A stretch of DNA of 64,000 nt, from positions 2,577,865 to 2,641,864 of the forward strand of contig JAGTTQ010000001.1 in assembly GCA_018223415.1 (NCBI GenBank). Direction: 5' to 3'. This stretch comes from Eubacteriaceae bacterium Marseille-Q4139. Its GTDB lineage: Bacteria; Bacillota; Clostridia; Lachnospirales; Lachnospiraceae. The notes under the pieces were generated by a model. The model was not told the origin of the DNA. It ran no database searches and saw nothing but the letters and a program-made list of their open reading frames with translations. This document shows positions 1 to 9,206 of the stretch, one piece after another; position 1 is the first letter of the stretch, and the number at the start of each line of letters is the position of its first letter. The position numbers and the translations under genes are program-made.

Positions 1-866
1 GTGAGACGGGAGCCGGGAAAACGACGCTTGCAAAAAGCATCATGCGGATCATCCCGCAGCCGCCCGGCCGGATCCTGTCGGGAGAAATCCTGTACGACGG
101 AAACGATATCCTGAAAATGGATAAAAACGAGATCCGGAAAATCCGCGGAGAGCACATCTCCATGATTTTCCAGGATCCGATGACTTCTTTAAATCCTGTC
201 ATGACGGTGGGCGAGCAGATCGCCGAGACGATTAAGACCCATGAAAAAATATCGTCTGCGGAAGCGACGAAGCGGGCATGCGAGATGCTGGAGCTGGTGG
301 GCATCAAGGCAGACCGCGCCGGCGATTACCCGCACCAGTTTTCCGGCGGGATGAAGCAGCGGGTGGTGATTGCGATTGCGCTGGCCTGCAACCCGAAGAT
401 CCTGATCGCCGATGAACCGACTACGGCACTGGATGTGACAATCCAGGCGCAGGTTTTGGAAATGATGCAGAATTTAAAGCGGCAGTTCCATACGGCAACG
501 ATCTTAATCACACACGATCTTGGCGTTGTGGCGCAGACCTGCGAGAAGGCGGCGATCATCTACGCCGGCGAGGTGGTGGAGTACGGAACGGTCCATGAAG
601 TGTTTAAGGATATGAGCCATCCGTACACCATCGGGCTTATGAATTCCATCCCGAAAATTCACGTGGATGAAAGGCGGCTGCACCCAATCGAAGGGCTGAT
701 GCCGGATCCCATGGCGCTGCCGCCGGGCTGCTGCTTCTGTGACAGGTGCCAGTTCGCCCTGAAGCGGTGCCGGACGGAAAAACCGCCGATGGAGCCGCTC
801 GGGGGAGAGCATGCGGCAAGGTGCTTCCGGGCGAAGGAAAATCTGAGGGGAGGTAGCGCAACATGA
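1..866 (+). CDS. Oligopeptide/dipeptide ABC transporter ATP-binding protein, OppD/DppD type (5' end outside window)
   Basis: First ATPase of a peptide importer; it powers uptake together with the second ATPase that follows. The frame is open from base 3, and the window begins inside the Walker A motif (ETGAGKTT), so the start codon and first ~45 residues are missing. Visible motifs are the Q-loop (IFQDPMTSLNP), the signature FSGGMKQR, Walker B (ILIADEPTTALD) and the H-loop ITHD. The Cys-containing C-terminal oligopeptide-transporter tail (CCFCDRCQFALKRC) is typical of OppD/DppD. The stop overlaps the next start (ATGA). The transported peptide cannot be told from sequence. Confidence 0.93.
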   Translation, partial: ETGAGKTTLAKSIMRIIPQPPGRILSGEILYDGNDILKMDKNEIRKIRGEHISMIFQDPMTSLNPVMTVGEQIAETIKTHEKISSAEATKRACEMLELVGIKADRAGDYPHQFSGGMKQRVVIAIALACNPKILIADEPTTALDVTIQAQVLEMMQNLKRQFHTATILITHDLGVVAQTCEKAAIIYAGEVVEYGTVHEVFKDMSHPYTIGLMNSIPKIHVDERRLHPIEGLMPDPMALPPGCCFCDRCQFALKRCRTEKPPMEPLGGEHAARCFRAKENLRGGSAT

Positions 867-1843
867 GCGAAGCGAAAGAACTGCTTCGGGTGGAACACCT
901 GAAAAAATACTTTTCCACTCCCCGCGGAATGCTTCTGGCCGTGGACGACATTTCGTTTTCCTTAAAGGCTGGAGAAACCCTGGGCGTCGTCGGGGAATCC
1001 GGCTGCGGGAAGTCCACTCTGGGCCGCGCAATCCTGCGGCTTCATGAGCCGACGGACGGGAAAGTGATTTTTAACGGGGAGAATATCCTGGAATACGACA
1101 AGAAAAAGATGAAGCAGACGAGATCGGATATGCAGATCATTTTCCAGGATCCGTATTCATCCCTGAATCCCAGGATGACCGTGAGCCAGTCCATTGCGGC
1201 TCCGCTCATCATCCAGGGGATTTATCAGGCAAAGGAAAAGGATAAGATCCAGAAGCGGGTCGACGAGATGATGGAACTGGTGGGGCTTGCCAAGCGGTTT
1301 GCCAATTCCTATCCGCATGAGCTGGACGGCGGCCGGCGCCAGAGGATCGGCATTGCGAGGGCGCTGTCCCTGAACCCGAAATTCATCGTCTGCGATGAAC
1401 CGGTATCGGCCCTTGATGTCTCGATTCAGGCACAGGTACTGAACCTGATGCAGGATCTTCAGGAAAAGCTGGGGCTTACCTACCTGTTTATCACGCATAA
1501 TTTAAGCGTTGTCAAGCATCTGTCCAACCGGATCATGGTCATGTACCTGGGGCAGATGGTGGAGCTGGCAGAGCCGAAGGCCCTGTTTGCAAATCCGATG
1601 CATCCATATACGAAGGCCCTGCTTTCGGCGATCCCGACGCCGGACCCGGATCAGAAAATGGACTGCGTCGTGCTAAAAGGGGAGCTGACATCCCCGATCA
1701 ATGTGCCGGAAGGCTGCCGGTTTGCGAAACGCTGTATTTATGCGAGGCCGGATTGTGAGACGAAAAAAGTAGAAATGCGTGAGGCGGAGCCCGGCCATTT
1801 TGTGGCCTGCCATCTCTGCGGAGAGCTGGGAAAGCGCGGATAA
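863..1843 (+). CDS. Oligopeptide/dipeptide ABC transporter ATP-binding protein, OppF/DppF type
   Basis: Second ATPase of the peptide importer, 326 aa, a usual OppF length. It has Walker A (GESGCGKSTLG), Q-loop (IFQDPYSSLNPRM), signature LDGGRRQRIGIARAL, Walker B (FIVCDEPVSALD) and the C-terminal oligopeptide-binding tail (CRFAKRCIYARPDC). The signature reads LDGGR rather than LSGGQ, a variant I know from many Firmicute DppF proteins, so it is not evidence of damage. The start overlaps the upstream stop by 4 nt, implying translational coupling. A binding-protein gene follows after 115 bp; the permease genes must lie upstream of the window. Confidence 0.94.
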   Translation: MSEAKELLRVEHLKKYFSTPRGMLLAVDDISFSLKAGETLGVVGESGCGKSTLGRAILRLHEPTDGKVIFNGENILEYDKKKMKQTRSDMQIIFQDPYSSLNPRMTVSQSIAAPLIIQGIYQAKEKDKIQKRVDEMMELVGLAKRFANSYPHELDGGRRQRIGIARALSLNPKFIVCDEPVSALDVSIQAQVLNLMQDLQEKLGLTYLFITHNLSVVKHLSNRIMVMYLGQMVELAEPKALFANPMHPYTKALLSAIPTPDPDQKMDCVVLKGELTSPINVPEGCRFAKRCIYARPDCETKKVEMREAEPGHFVACHLCGELGKRG

Positions 1844-1958
1844 AATCGTTTTCCATGCACTTCCGTTTGAGGCATCAGGGAAACGGCGATGGAATCAGCG
1901 TTTCCTCAGGCGGCACGTCTTTTGCACAATAGAACCATGATAAAGGAGGAAAAACGGT

Positions 1959-3530
1959 ATGAAGAAAATGACGGCACTGATTTTAGCGGCAGCCATGGTA
2001 TTCTCCCTGGCAGGATGTTCCCAGGAGAAATCCGATGCCGGCGGCACAGCCGATACGGCAGGGGCGCAGGCAGAGGCCTCCGGGGAGCGGAAGATTAAAG
2101 ACGAAATCGTCTTTGCCCAGAGCTCTGACTTAACGACCATGAACCCGTGTATCGGAACGCAGGAGAGAGCCTATTCCCTGACGAACCATATGTACGATAC
2201 GCTTCTTTCGTATGACAGTGAGATGAATCTGGAAAACAGTCTGGCAGAGAGCTATGAATGGGTGGATGACCTGACCTTACAGCTAAACATCAGGGAGGGC
2301 GTCACGTTCCATAACGGCGATCCTTTGACCGCCGAGGACGTAATCTTCACTTTTAAGCAGAGGGCCGAGAGCGGCAACGCCTACAAAGAATATGTGGACG
2401 TGGACAACCTGGAGGCAAAGGACGACCACACGGTGATTATGCATTTCATGACGCCGCATCCGTCCTTTATCTACCAGCTTACGGACCCGGCCTGGGGCAT
2501 CATGCCGAAGAATTATTTCGAGGAGGTCGGAGAAGAGGGCTTTGCGAAGGCGCCCATCGGAAGCGGCCCCTACAAGTTAAAGGAATATGTGACCGGCGAT
2601 TACTATACGCTGGAACGGTTTGAGGATTACTGGGGCGGCCCGGCAAAGACGCAGTATCTGACGATGAAGATTGTTCCGGAGGCAGGCCAGAGGACGATCA
2701 TGCTTGAGACAGGCGAGATCGACGTGGCTTATGAGGTTCCCTATGTGGATGCCGCCAAGATCATTGACAACGATGACCTCCAGTTCTTGTCGACGCCGTC
2801 CATGAAGATCGTTATGTTCTATCTGAACACCCAGTCGGCGACGCCGTTAAGCGACAAGCGCGTGCGCCAGGCCATTGAGTATGCCATTGACAAGGAAGCC
2901 ATTGTGCAGGCAGTCTGCTACGGATACGGAACCGTTGCCTACGCGATTGTGCCGGAGAGCGTAACCGAGTATAAAGCAGTAAAGGAACCGCACGTCTACG
3001 ATCTGGAAAAGGCCAAGGCCCTGATGGCGGAGGCCGGCTGTGCGGACGGCTTCTCCATGGAAATCTGGACAAGCTCGACGCAGACCAATACGGAGATCTG
3101 CCAGGTTATCCAGGAACAGCTTGCAGCCATCAATATTGATGCGGAGATTCTTGTCCAGGATGCCAACACCATCGACGCGAGAATCGACGCAGGCGACGAG
3201 TACGGCATGTCCCTGCACTTCTATTCCTGCAACAGCGGCCATGCAGAGTACACCTTATCCAACATCCTTCCGACCGGAATGACGAGGAACGATTCCAGAT
3301 TCAGCAGTGCGGAATACGACGAGGCATACTACAAGTGGCTGGTGACGGTCGATGAGGCGGAACGCGATGAGCTTCTGACGACCATGTATGAGATCCAGAA
3401 CGACGAGACTCCGGTGATCCCGCTTTACAACGAGGTGAAGATTTTAGGCGCCACGAAGAACCTGGAAGGGCTTGAGCTGAGCATGATCGGCGCGCATCAG
3501 TTCGAGAATGCCGTCGTTTATGTGGACTAA
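1959..3530 (+). CDS. Peptide ABC transporter substrate-binding lipoprotein (SBP family 5)
   Basis: Extracytoplasmic receptor for the upstream ATPases, 523 aa. It begins with a lipoprotein signal peptide (hydrophobic residues 5-18, lipobox LAGC, lipidated Cys ~20), then a short Ala/Gly linker. The family 5 fold follows, with typical segments DLTTMNPC, YDTLLSYD, NGDPLTAEDVIFTF and IGSGPYKLKEY. The start is fixed by an AAAGGAGG site 8-10 nt upstream. Genes in this family bind di- or oligopeptides, and sometimes nickel or other solutes; the ligand here is unknown. A strong hairpin follows the stop. Confidence 0.93.
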   Translation: MKKMTALILAAAMVFSLAGCSQEKSDAGGTADTAGAQAEASGERKIKDEIVFAQSSDLTTMNPCIGTQERAYSLTNHMYDTLLSYDSEMNLENSLAESYEWVDDLTLQLNIREGVTFHNGDPLTAEDVIFTFKQRAESGNAYKEYVDVDNLEAKDDHTVIMHFMTPHPSFIYQLTDPAWGIMPKNYFEEVGEEGFAKAPIGSGPYKLKEYVTGDYYTLERFEDYWGGPAKTQYLTMKIVPEAGQRTIMLETGEIDVAYEVPYVDAAKIIDNDDLQFLSTPSMKIVMFYLNTQSATPLSDKRVRQAIEYAIDKEAIVQAVCYGYGTVAYAIVPESVTEYKAVKEPHVYDLEKAKALMAEAGCADGFSMEIWTSSTQTNTEICQVIQEQLAAINIDAEILVQDANTIDARIDAGDEYGMSLHFYSCNSGHAEYTLSNILPTGMTRNDSRFSSAEYDEAYYKWLVTVDEAERDELLTTMYEIQNDETPVIPLYNEVKILGATKNLEGLELSMIGAHQFENAVVYVD

Positions 3531-3557
3531 AAACAGAACATACAGACGATAAATACC

Positions 3558-3606
3558 AAAAGGGGCATCTGGCCCGCACGAAAAGGGTGCGGGCCGGTGC
3601 CCCTTT
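3558..3606 (+). terminator. Hairpin terminator after the peptide-transport operon
   Basis: Long GC-rich stem (AAAGGGGCA ... TGCCCCTTT outside, GGCCCGCAC ... GTGCGGGCC inside) starting 27 bp after the stop codon. The 3' side has only a weak T stretch (TTTGAAGACGTTTT), so efficiency is uncertain, but its position and symmetry fit a terminator. Confidence 0.7.
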
Positions 3607-3714
3607 GAAGACGTTTTAAAAGGGAAGTCCGGCGTATGTCTGCGCCTGTGCCCTCCATGACAGAACTTCCCACCACAAATTTATAAAAATGTAAGGCAAA
3701 TTTTGAGGATATAT

Positions 3715-3867
3715 GGTAAAATGGACGCAAAGCGTTCATTTTACCGGCGCATACCGGATTCTGCGTTCACCGCAGAAGACCGGGCACTGAAATCCGCCGG
3801 AGGCTGTCCGGCCGCGAAGGGCGGGACAAAATGGACGCAAAGCGTTCATTTTACCGGCGCATGCCGG
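3715..3867 (+). repeat. Two-copy hairpin repeat upstream of the response regulator
   Basis: A segment of about 40 bp occurs twice, at 3718-3757 and 3828-3867, with one base difference and exact 110-bp spacing. Each copy folds on itself. Copy 1 (3715-3745) has 14-nt arms, GGTAAAATGGACGC and GCGTTCATTTTACC, around an AAA loop with one G-T pair. Copy 2 has 11-nt arms. Both continue into CCGGCGCAT-CCGG. The 424-bp gap between the peptide operon and the response regulator contains no convincing gene. The repeats could be regulator sites or RNA hairpins; function unknown. Confidence 0.75.
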
Positions 3868-3954
3868 AAAAGAGCCGGTGAGCCATTGATAACGATGCGG
3901 CGTTAAAGCCGCATAAAACGGATAACAAAGGATTGGAACATAGGAGGGCGTTTC

Positions 3955-4659
3955 ATGGAACAGATTAACATTCTTGTGGTGGACGACGAAAAGGAAATTG
4001 CAGATCTGGTGGAAATTTATCTTGTCAGCGACGGATATAAAGTATTTAAGGCCAACAACGCCCAGGACGGGCTGGAGCTTTTGGAAAAAGAGGAGATCCA
4101 TCTCGTGCTCCTCGATATCATGATGCCGGGAATGGACGGCCTGGAGATGTGCCGGAAAATCCGCGAAACCAACAACATCCCGATCATCATGCTAAGCGCA
4201 AAATCCACGGATCTCGACAAAATCCTGGGCCTGGGAACGGGCGCGGACGACTACGTGGTAAAGCCGTTTAATCCGCTGGAGCTGACGGCCAGGGTCAAGT
4301 CACAGCTCAGACGCTACACACAGCTAAACCCCAACAGCAACACGGGGCAGAATGTGAAGAACGAGATCGCAATCCGCGGCCTTACCATCAACAAGGACAA
4401 TCACAGGGTAGTCGTTTACGGCGAAGAAATCAAGCTGACGCCGATTGAATTCGATATCCTGTACCTGCTCGCCTCCAATCCCGGACGTGTGTTCAGCACG
4501 GATGAGATCTTTGAAAAGGTGTGGAATGAAAAGGTCTACGAGGCCAACAATACCGTTATGGTACATATCCGCCGCCTCCGCGGAAAAATGAAGGAGGACA
4601 CCCGCCAGAATAAGATCATCACAACGGTTTGGGGGGTAGGCTATAAAATTGAAAAATGA
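3955..4659 (+). CDS. OmpR/VanR-family response regulator
   Basis: DNA-binding response regulator, 234 aa. The receiver domain (residues ~5-118) has the acidic pair D10-D11, phospho-acceptor D54 (LLDIMMPGMDG), the switch Ser in IIMLSAKS and the conserved Lys in VVKPFNPLE. A winged-helix trans_reg_C domain (~135-232) follows, with the typical LTPIEFDILYLLASNPGRVFS. Overall it resembles VanR, but no van resistance genes are present. A GGAGGG site precedes the ATG. It overlaps the kinase gene by 11 nt and probably controls the membrane-protein/ABC genes behind it. Confidence 0.93.
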   Translation: MEQINILVVDDEKEIADLVEIYLVSDGYKVFKANNAQDGLELLEKEEIHLVLLDIMMPGMDGLEMCRKIRETNNIPIIMLSAKSTDLDKILGLGTGADDYVVKPFNPLELTARVKSQLRRYTQLNPNSNTGQNVKNEIAIRGLTINKDNHRVVVYGEEIKLTPIEFDILYLLASNPGRVFSTDEIFEKVWNEKVYEANNTVMVHIRRLRGKMKEDTRQNKIITTVWGVGYKIEK

Positions 4660-5788
4660 TATGAGCAGAAGCTTCTATGCCCGGCTGATTTTAAATATTC
4701 TGTACAGTACGGTTATCGCATGCCTGGTGGAAGTCTTTCTGATAACCAATGTCAGCATGCTCGTGGACTATCTGGAAAAGACCGAGTATGCAGGCCTGTT
4801 TCTGGTACGCATTTTCCGCGTGCAGACTATCGCATCAATTTTTTACGTGCTGGTGGGAATCGGAGTCTTTTCCGTGTCCTTTCTCCTGCTCCAGCGAAAG
4901 ACGGTGCGGTACATCGGAAAGATTTCGGCGGCAATCCGGAATATTTCCGAGGGCGATTTGAATACCCATGTGGAAATCCTTGGAGACGATGAATTTTCGG
5001 CCATGGCCGCCAACCTGAATAAGATGGAAGCCGACATCCAGAATCTGATGGAGAAGGAGCGGGAAGCAGAACGGACAAAAAATGAGCTGATTACCAATGT
5101 GGCCCATGATCTCAGGACGCCTCTGACCTCGATCATCGGCTATCTGGAGCTGCTGTCCAAAAGCGGCGACAGGCTTTCGCCGGAAATGCAGAAGAAATAC
5201 ATTGATATTGCCTATACGAAATCAAAACGCCTGGAGAAGCTCATTGAGGATCTGTTCGGTTTTACGAAGCTGAATTATGGTAAAATTTCCATGAATGTGG
5301 GGAAATTGGATATAGTAAAGCTGTTAAGCCAGCTCCTTGAAGAGTTTTACCCGAGCTTTGCAGACAAAGATCTGACCTATGAGCTGAAAAGCAATGTGCC
5401 GGCGCAGGTGATCACTGCCGACGGGAACCTTCTGGCCCGTCTGTTTGACAACCTGATTAACAATGCAATCAAATACGGGGCGGAGGGGAAAAAGATTCTC
5501 GTGAAAATCCATTCCGACGGGGAGATCGTGACGGTTTCCGTGACGAATTACGGCTATGTGATCCCGGCGGAAGAGCTGCCTCTTATTTTCAATAAATTTT
5601 ACAGGGTGGAACAGTCCCGCTCCATCTATACAGGCGGAACCGGGCTTGGGCTTGCCATTGCGAAAAACATTGTGGACATGCACGGAGGCACGATTTCCGT
5701 GGCCAGCGATTTAAACGGGACGGTTTTTACGGTGAAACTGAAGGTAAATTTTGACATTCGGAGAGAAAATTTCGGGACAATAGGATGA
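4649..5788 (+). CDS. Sensor histidine kinase (VanS-like), partner of the preceding regulator
   Basis: Membrane sensor kinase, 379 aa. Two N-terminal membrane segments (~12-35 and ~52-75) flank a very short external loop. A HAMP linker, the H-box (NVAHDLRTPLTSIIGYLELL), N-box (LFDNLINNAIKYG) and ATP lid (TGGTGLGLAIAKNIV) follow. I chose TTG at 4649 because GGGGGGTAGG lies 8 nt upstream; an internal ATG at 4661 has no such site. The small sensing loop suggests detection within or at the membrane, as inferred for VanS and BceS-type kinases. The stop overlaps the next ATG by 4 nt. Confidence 0.92.
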   Translation: MKNDMSRSFYARLILNILYSTVIACLVEVFLITNVSMLVDYLEKTEYAGLFLVRIFRVQTIASIFYVLVGIGVFSVSFLLLQRKTVRYIGKISAAIRNISEGDLNTHVEILGDDEFSAMAANLNKMEADIQNLMEKEREAERTKNELITNVAHDLRTPLTSIIGYLELLSKSGDRLSPEMQKKYIDIAYTKSKRLEKLIEDLFGFTKLNYGKISMNVGKLDIVKLLSQLLEEFYPSFADKDLTYELKSNVPAQVITADGNLLARLFDNLINNAIKYGAEGKKILVKIHSDGEIVTVSVTNYGYVIPAEELPLIFNKFYRVEQSRSIYTGGTGLGLAIAKNIVDMHGGTISVASDLNGTVFTVKLKVNFDIRRENFGTIG

Positions 5789-8256
5789 GTAAAGGGAAGA
5801 AGATAACGATAAAAAAACGAATCATGTGTCTCCTCCTGGCTGTTTTGTGGATACTGGCTTTTGGAATCGTGAGCTATGGGGATACAGGAGCGGCAGATGA
5901 CATTTATATGGAAGTGACGCCGGTTTACGGAAATGTCGGGCGGATCGGGAGTCATGTGCCGGTTACGGTGGAGCTGTACTGCCAGTCGCCGGCGCCTTTT
6001 GAGGGAACCATAAGCTTCTGCACGCTGGAATCCACGGAACAGCAGCAGGAATCGGAGGTTTTTGAATACAGGTATCCCGTATCCGCAGCACCGGGAGAGA
6101 CGGTGATGCTTCCGTTTTATGTGCTTCTGGGTCAGAAGAGCGGCGAAATCCTTGTGCGCTTGGAAGACAAAAGCGGGGATATGCTGCGGGAGGAGATGCT
6201 GGAGTTTCAGATTCCCAAGGACACCGGAAATCTTTACATTGGCGCGCTGGACGATCAGGTGGAAGAAATCGGATATCTGAACCGGGTGAGTCTGAATTAC
6301 GGGATGCTGCGGTCGGAACTGATTCCCCTCGACGCGTCCACACTCCCGTCGGATGTGCGCGGTCTGGATCTGCTGGATGTGCTCATCATCAATAATTTTG
6401 ACACGTCCTCCCTGTCAGAAAAGCAGCAGAAGGCCGTCTGGCAGTGGATGGAATCAGGCGGAATCCTGATCTTTGGAACGGGGGAGCGGGTGTCTGATAC
6501 CCTCGGCCCGTTTACGGAAAAGCTGGTGGAAGTGCCCTATGAGGCGCCGAAGCCTGCCGTCTTAAACATGGGTGCCCAGTATGGTGAAAATTCGCAGGAG
6601 GATGCTGTGATCCGCGCCGTCTGTGCAGAGCTTTCTATCCCGGGCGGGGATGAGGTCATGGCGAGCGATGAGCTTCCGATTCTCACGACCGTGAAAAAGG
6701 GAAGCGGGAAGGCTGGGATTTTTTCGCTGGATCTCGGGGATCTTTCGGATTTTGCGGGAAGAAATCCAAATTATGCGGAAAATTTCTTTGTCACGGTTGT
6801 GGGAGAGAGCGAGCTCCAGAACCTGTATTTTTACGGCGCCTATGGGTATGATATGGCATACTGGAATGCCCAGAGTCTTGTCAATACGGGGAGTCCTGAC
6901 CGGCTTCCCAATATGGCGCTTTACGGGATCGTGATTTTTGTCTATATTCTCGCGGCAGGGCCTGGACTCTACCTGTTTCTGCGGAAAAAGGGGCTGCGGA
7001 GATATTACGGGGTGTCACTGGTTGTGTTTTCGTTCCTGGCGTCTGCGTCGGTGTACCTGATCGGAGAAAAAACCAGGTTCCGCTCGGAATTTTTCACGTA
7101 TGCGGCGATCCGGGATGTGTCGGAAGAGGAGATCTATGAGACGGCTTACCTCAATGCCAGAACGCCGGACAGCCGCCCTTATACGGTCAGGCTGAAGCCG
7201 GAATATTCGGTGACGCCCGTCACAAGGTTGGCGAGATACGACGACGAGCCGCTTGGGACCATGCAGGGGAAAGAGACGGGAAACCTGACAATGGAATACG
7301 AGCCTGAGGAAACGAAAATTACCGTGCGGAAATCCCAGGCATTTTCTCCGAAATTTTTCAAGCTGAAAAAGCGCTCGGAAAACGAAACGGGACAGGGCAT
7401 CGGAGCAGAGCTTCTCTACTTTGACGGCAGGATTTCCGGAACCGTAACAAACCATTTTTCGTTCCCGTTAAAAAATGCGGCGCTGATCCTCTACGGCCAG
7501 GCAGTCATGATCGGGGAGCTGGGGCCGGGAGAGACAAAGGTGCTGGACGGCAGCGAGGTGCTCACGTATCCGGCTGACATGACCTACATTCTGGCAGACA
7601 AGCTGAGCGGGGGCGATGTCTATTTTGATGTGGACATCAGCAACGAGGAATATCTGATGGCACAGGAGAGAACAAGCCTGTATTCTTTCTATCTCTCCAA
7701 TTATTACGGTGGTTTTACTCCAGAGGCGCGGATCGCGGCTTTTGGGCCGGACGAAGATGCCTTTGGGGCATTCCTGGCTGACGAAGACTCTGCTGATGGC
7801 ATGACGCTCTATACGTGCACGGTGGATCTTGTCACAGAACAGGACGGTCTTGTCTACCGCAGCGGCCTTATGAAAACGCCGAAGGTGACGACGGGAAGCG
7901 GGAACTATTATTCCAGCTATTCGACCATGTACGGAAGCGAGCAGGTGATTTTGGAATATTATCTGGGAAGCGATATCCGGGTGGAGAAGCTATCTTTTCT
8001 TCCGGTGTCCGAAGTGTTCCTGGAAAATCTGAAATATTACTATTTGGAACAGTTTAAAGGGGAGGCTTATTTTTACAATTACAGCACGAAAAATTATGAC
8101 CAGGTGGATCTGGAGCAGGTGGATTTCTCCTATGAGGAATTGAAAGAATACCTTTCTCCGAGCAACAGCCTGACAGTAAAATACATCAACGGCGAGAGTG
8201 AGAACGGCGCCAACGCATCGCTTCCGCTTCTGATGGTGACAGGGAGGGAACGCTGA
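5785..8256 (+). CDS. Large membrane-anchored protein of unknown function, ABC-exporter-associated
   Basis: 823 aa, not assigned to a named family. An N-terminal signal or membrane segment (~12-30) is followed by an extracytoplasmic beta-rich region. Near residues 190-230 there is a stretch (VLIINNFDTSSL ... GGILIFGTG) like the glutamine-amidotransferase-like fold seen in proteins beside ABC-2 transporters. Two membrane helices lie at ~376-396 and ~405-427, and a second large hydrophilic region fills the rest. It overlaps the kinase gene (ATGA) and the ABC ATPase gene (TGATG), so it is almost certainly made together with them. A role as an accessory or substrate-binding exporter component is inference. 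Confidence 0.75.
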   Translation: MSKGKKITIKKRIMCLLLAVLWILAFGIVSYGDTGAADDIYMEVTPVYGNVGRIGSHVPVTVELYCQSPAPFEGTISFCTLESTEQQQESEVFEYRYPVSAAPGETVMLPFYVLLGQKSGEILVRLEDKSGDMLREEMLEFQIPKDTGNLYIGALDDQVEEIGYLNRVSLNYGMLRSELIPLDASTLPSDVRGLDLLDVLIINNFDTSSLSEKQQKAVWQWMESGGILIFGTGERVSDTLGPFTEKLVEVPYEAPKPAVLNMGAQYGENSQEDAVIRAVCAELSIPGGDEVMASDELPILTTVKKGSGKAGIFSLDLGDLSDFAGRNPNYAENFFVTVVGESELQNLYFYGAYGYDMAYWNAQSLVNTGSPDRLPNMALYGIVIFVYILAAGPGLYLFLRKKGLRRYYGVSLVVFSFLASASVYLIGEKTRFRSEFFTYAAIRDVSEEEIYETAYLNARTPDSRPYTVRLKPEYSVTPVTRLARYDDEPLGTMQGKETGNLTMEYEPEETKITVRKSQAFSPKFFKLKKRSENETGQGIGAELLYFDGRISGTVTNHFSFPLKNAALILYGQAVMIGELGPGETKVLDGSEVLTYPADMTYILADKLSGGDVYFDVDISNEEYLMAQERTSLYSFYLSNYYGGFTPEARIAAFGPDEDAFGAFLADEDSADGMTLYTCTVDLVTEQDGLVYRSGLMKTPKVTTGSGNYYSSYSTMYGSEQVILEYYLGSDIRVEKLSFLPVSEVFLENLKYYYLEQFKGEAYFYNYSTKNYDQVDLEQVDFSYEELKEYLSPSNSLTVKYINGESENGANASLPLLMVTGRER

Positions 8257-9206
8257 TGCTTAAGATCCGGGGACTGAAAAAGAAATTTAAAAACTTCCCG
8301 GCGTTGGACGGCCTTGACATGGACATTGAGGAAGGCGCCCTCTATGGTTTTGTGGGGCCGAACGGAGCCGGAAAGACGACGGCCATCAAGATTATTACAG
8401 GCCTTCTCCGGCCGGATGAAGGTACGGTGCAGATTGCAGGAAAGGATGCCCTGCGGGCCGGCCGTGAGATCAATAAGGAATTCGGCTATGTGCCGGATGA
8501 GTTCGGCATGTATGACAACCTGCGGGTTGCAGAATATATGGAATTTTTTGCAGCCTGCTATGGAATTACGGGGCTTGTGGCGAGAAAACGCTGCGGAGAG
8601 CTTTTAGAGCAGGTGAAGCTGGAGGAAAAAGCGGATTTCTATGTGGACAGCCTGTCCAGGGGAATGAAGCAGAGACTCTGCTTGGCGCGGGCCCTGATCC
8701 ATGATCCGCGGCTTCTCGTCCTGGACGAGCCGACCTCCGGCATGGACCCGCGGACCAGGATGGAGTTTAAAGAGCTTTTAAAGGAGCTCTGCGCCGAGGG
8801 GAAAACCATTTTAGTCAGCTCCCACATCCTGTCGGAGCTTTCGCAGATGTGCACGGATATCGGGATCATCGATGCGGGAAAAATTGTCTTAAGCGGGAAC
8901 ATGGCGGAAATCTTAAGAAAAGTCAACGCCTCCAACCCGCTTCTGATTTCCGTCTGCGGCGGGCAGGAGCAGGCCGTAAGGCTTCTCAGGCAGGATCCAC
9001 GCGTCCAGACCATTTCCATCCGCGGCGAAGACATTGTCGTCAGCTTTTCCGGCCAGAAGGAAGAGGAGGCGGAGCTTTTAAAGACGCTGGTGGACGGCGG
9101 GATTCCCGTGAGCGGCTTCTTGAGGGAGCACGGGGATCTGGAGACGATTTTCATGCAGCTTACCAATCATGACCTGGAGACGGAGGTGATCGCCGGTGAA
9201 GGATAA
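8256..9206 (+). CDS. ABC transporter ATP-binding protein (ABC-2 exporter type)
   Basis: Cytoplasmic ATPase, 316 aa. Walker A is GPNGAGKTTAIK (~residues 33-44), the signature LSRGMKQRLCLARAL, Walker B LLVLDEPTSGMDP, and the H-loop is SSHILSEL. The C-terminal extension of ~90 residues is typical of ABC-2/NatA-type ATPases. The gene starts on the last base of the preceding stop and overlaps the permease gene by 11 nt. Together these form an exporter or membrane-stress transporter regulated by the adjacent two-component system. Confidence 0.92.
   Translation: MLKIRGLKKKFKNFPALDGLDMDIEEGALYGFVGPNGAGKTTAIKIITGLLRPDEGTVQIAGKDALRAGREINKEFGYVPDEFGMYDNLRVAEYMEFFAACYGITGLVARKRCGELLEQVKLEEKADFYVDSLSRGMKQRLCLARALIHDPRLLVLDEPTSGMDPRTRMEFKELLKELCAEGKTILVSSHILSELSQMCTDIGIIDAGKIVLSGNMAEILRKVNASNPLLISVCGGQEQAVRLLRQDPRVQTISIRGEDIVVSFSGQKEEEAELLKTLVDGGIPVSGFLREHGDLETIFMQLTNHDLETEVIAGEG

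Noticed and set aside
3703..3906. Small plus-strand open frame in the gap before the response regulator
   Set aside because: It consists mostly of the duplicated hairpin repeat translated twice, has no ribosome site and resembles no protein.
3955..5788. Vancomycin resistance locus
   Set aside because: The two-component pair resembles VanRS, but no vanH, ligase, vanX or related gene is present; downstream genes encode an ABC-2 exporter.
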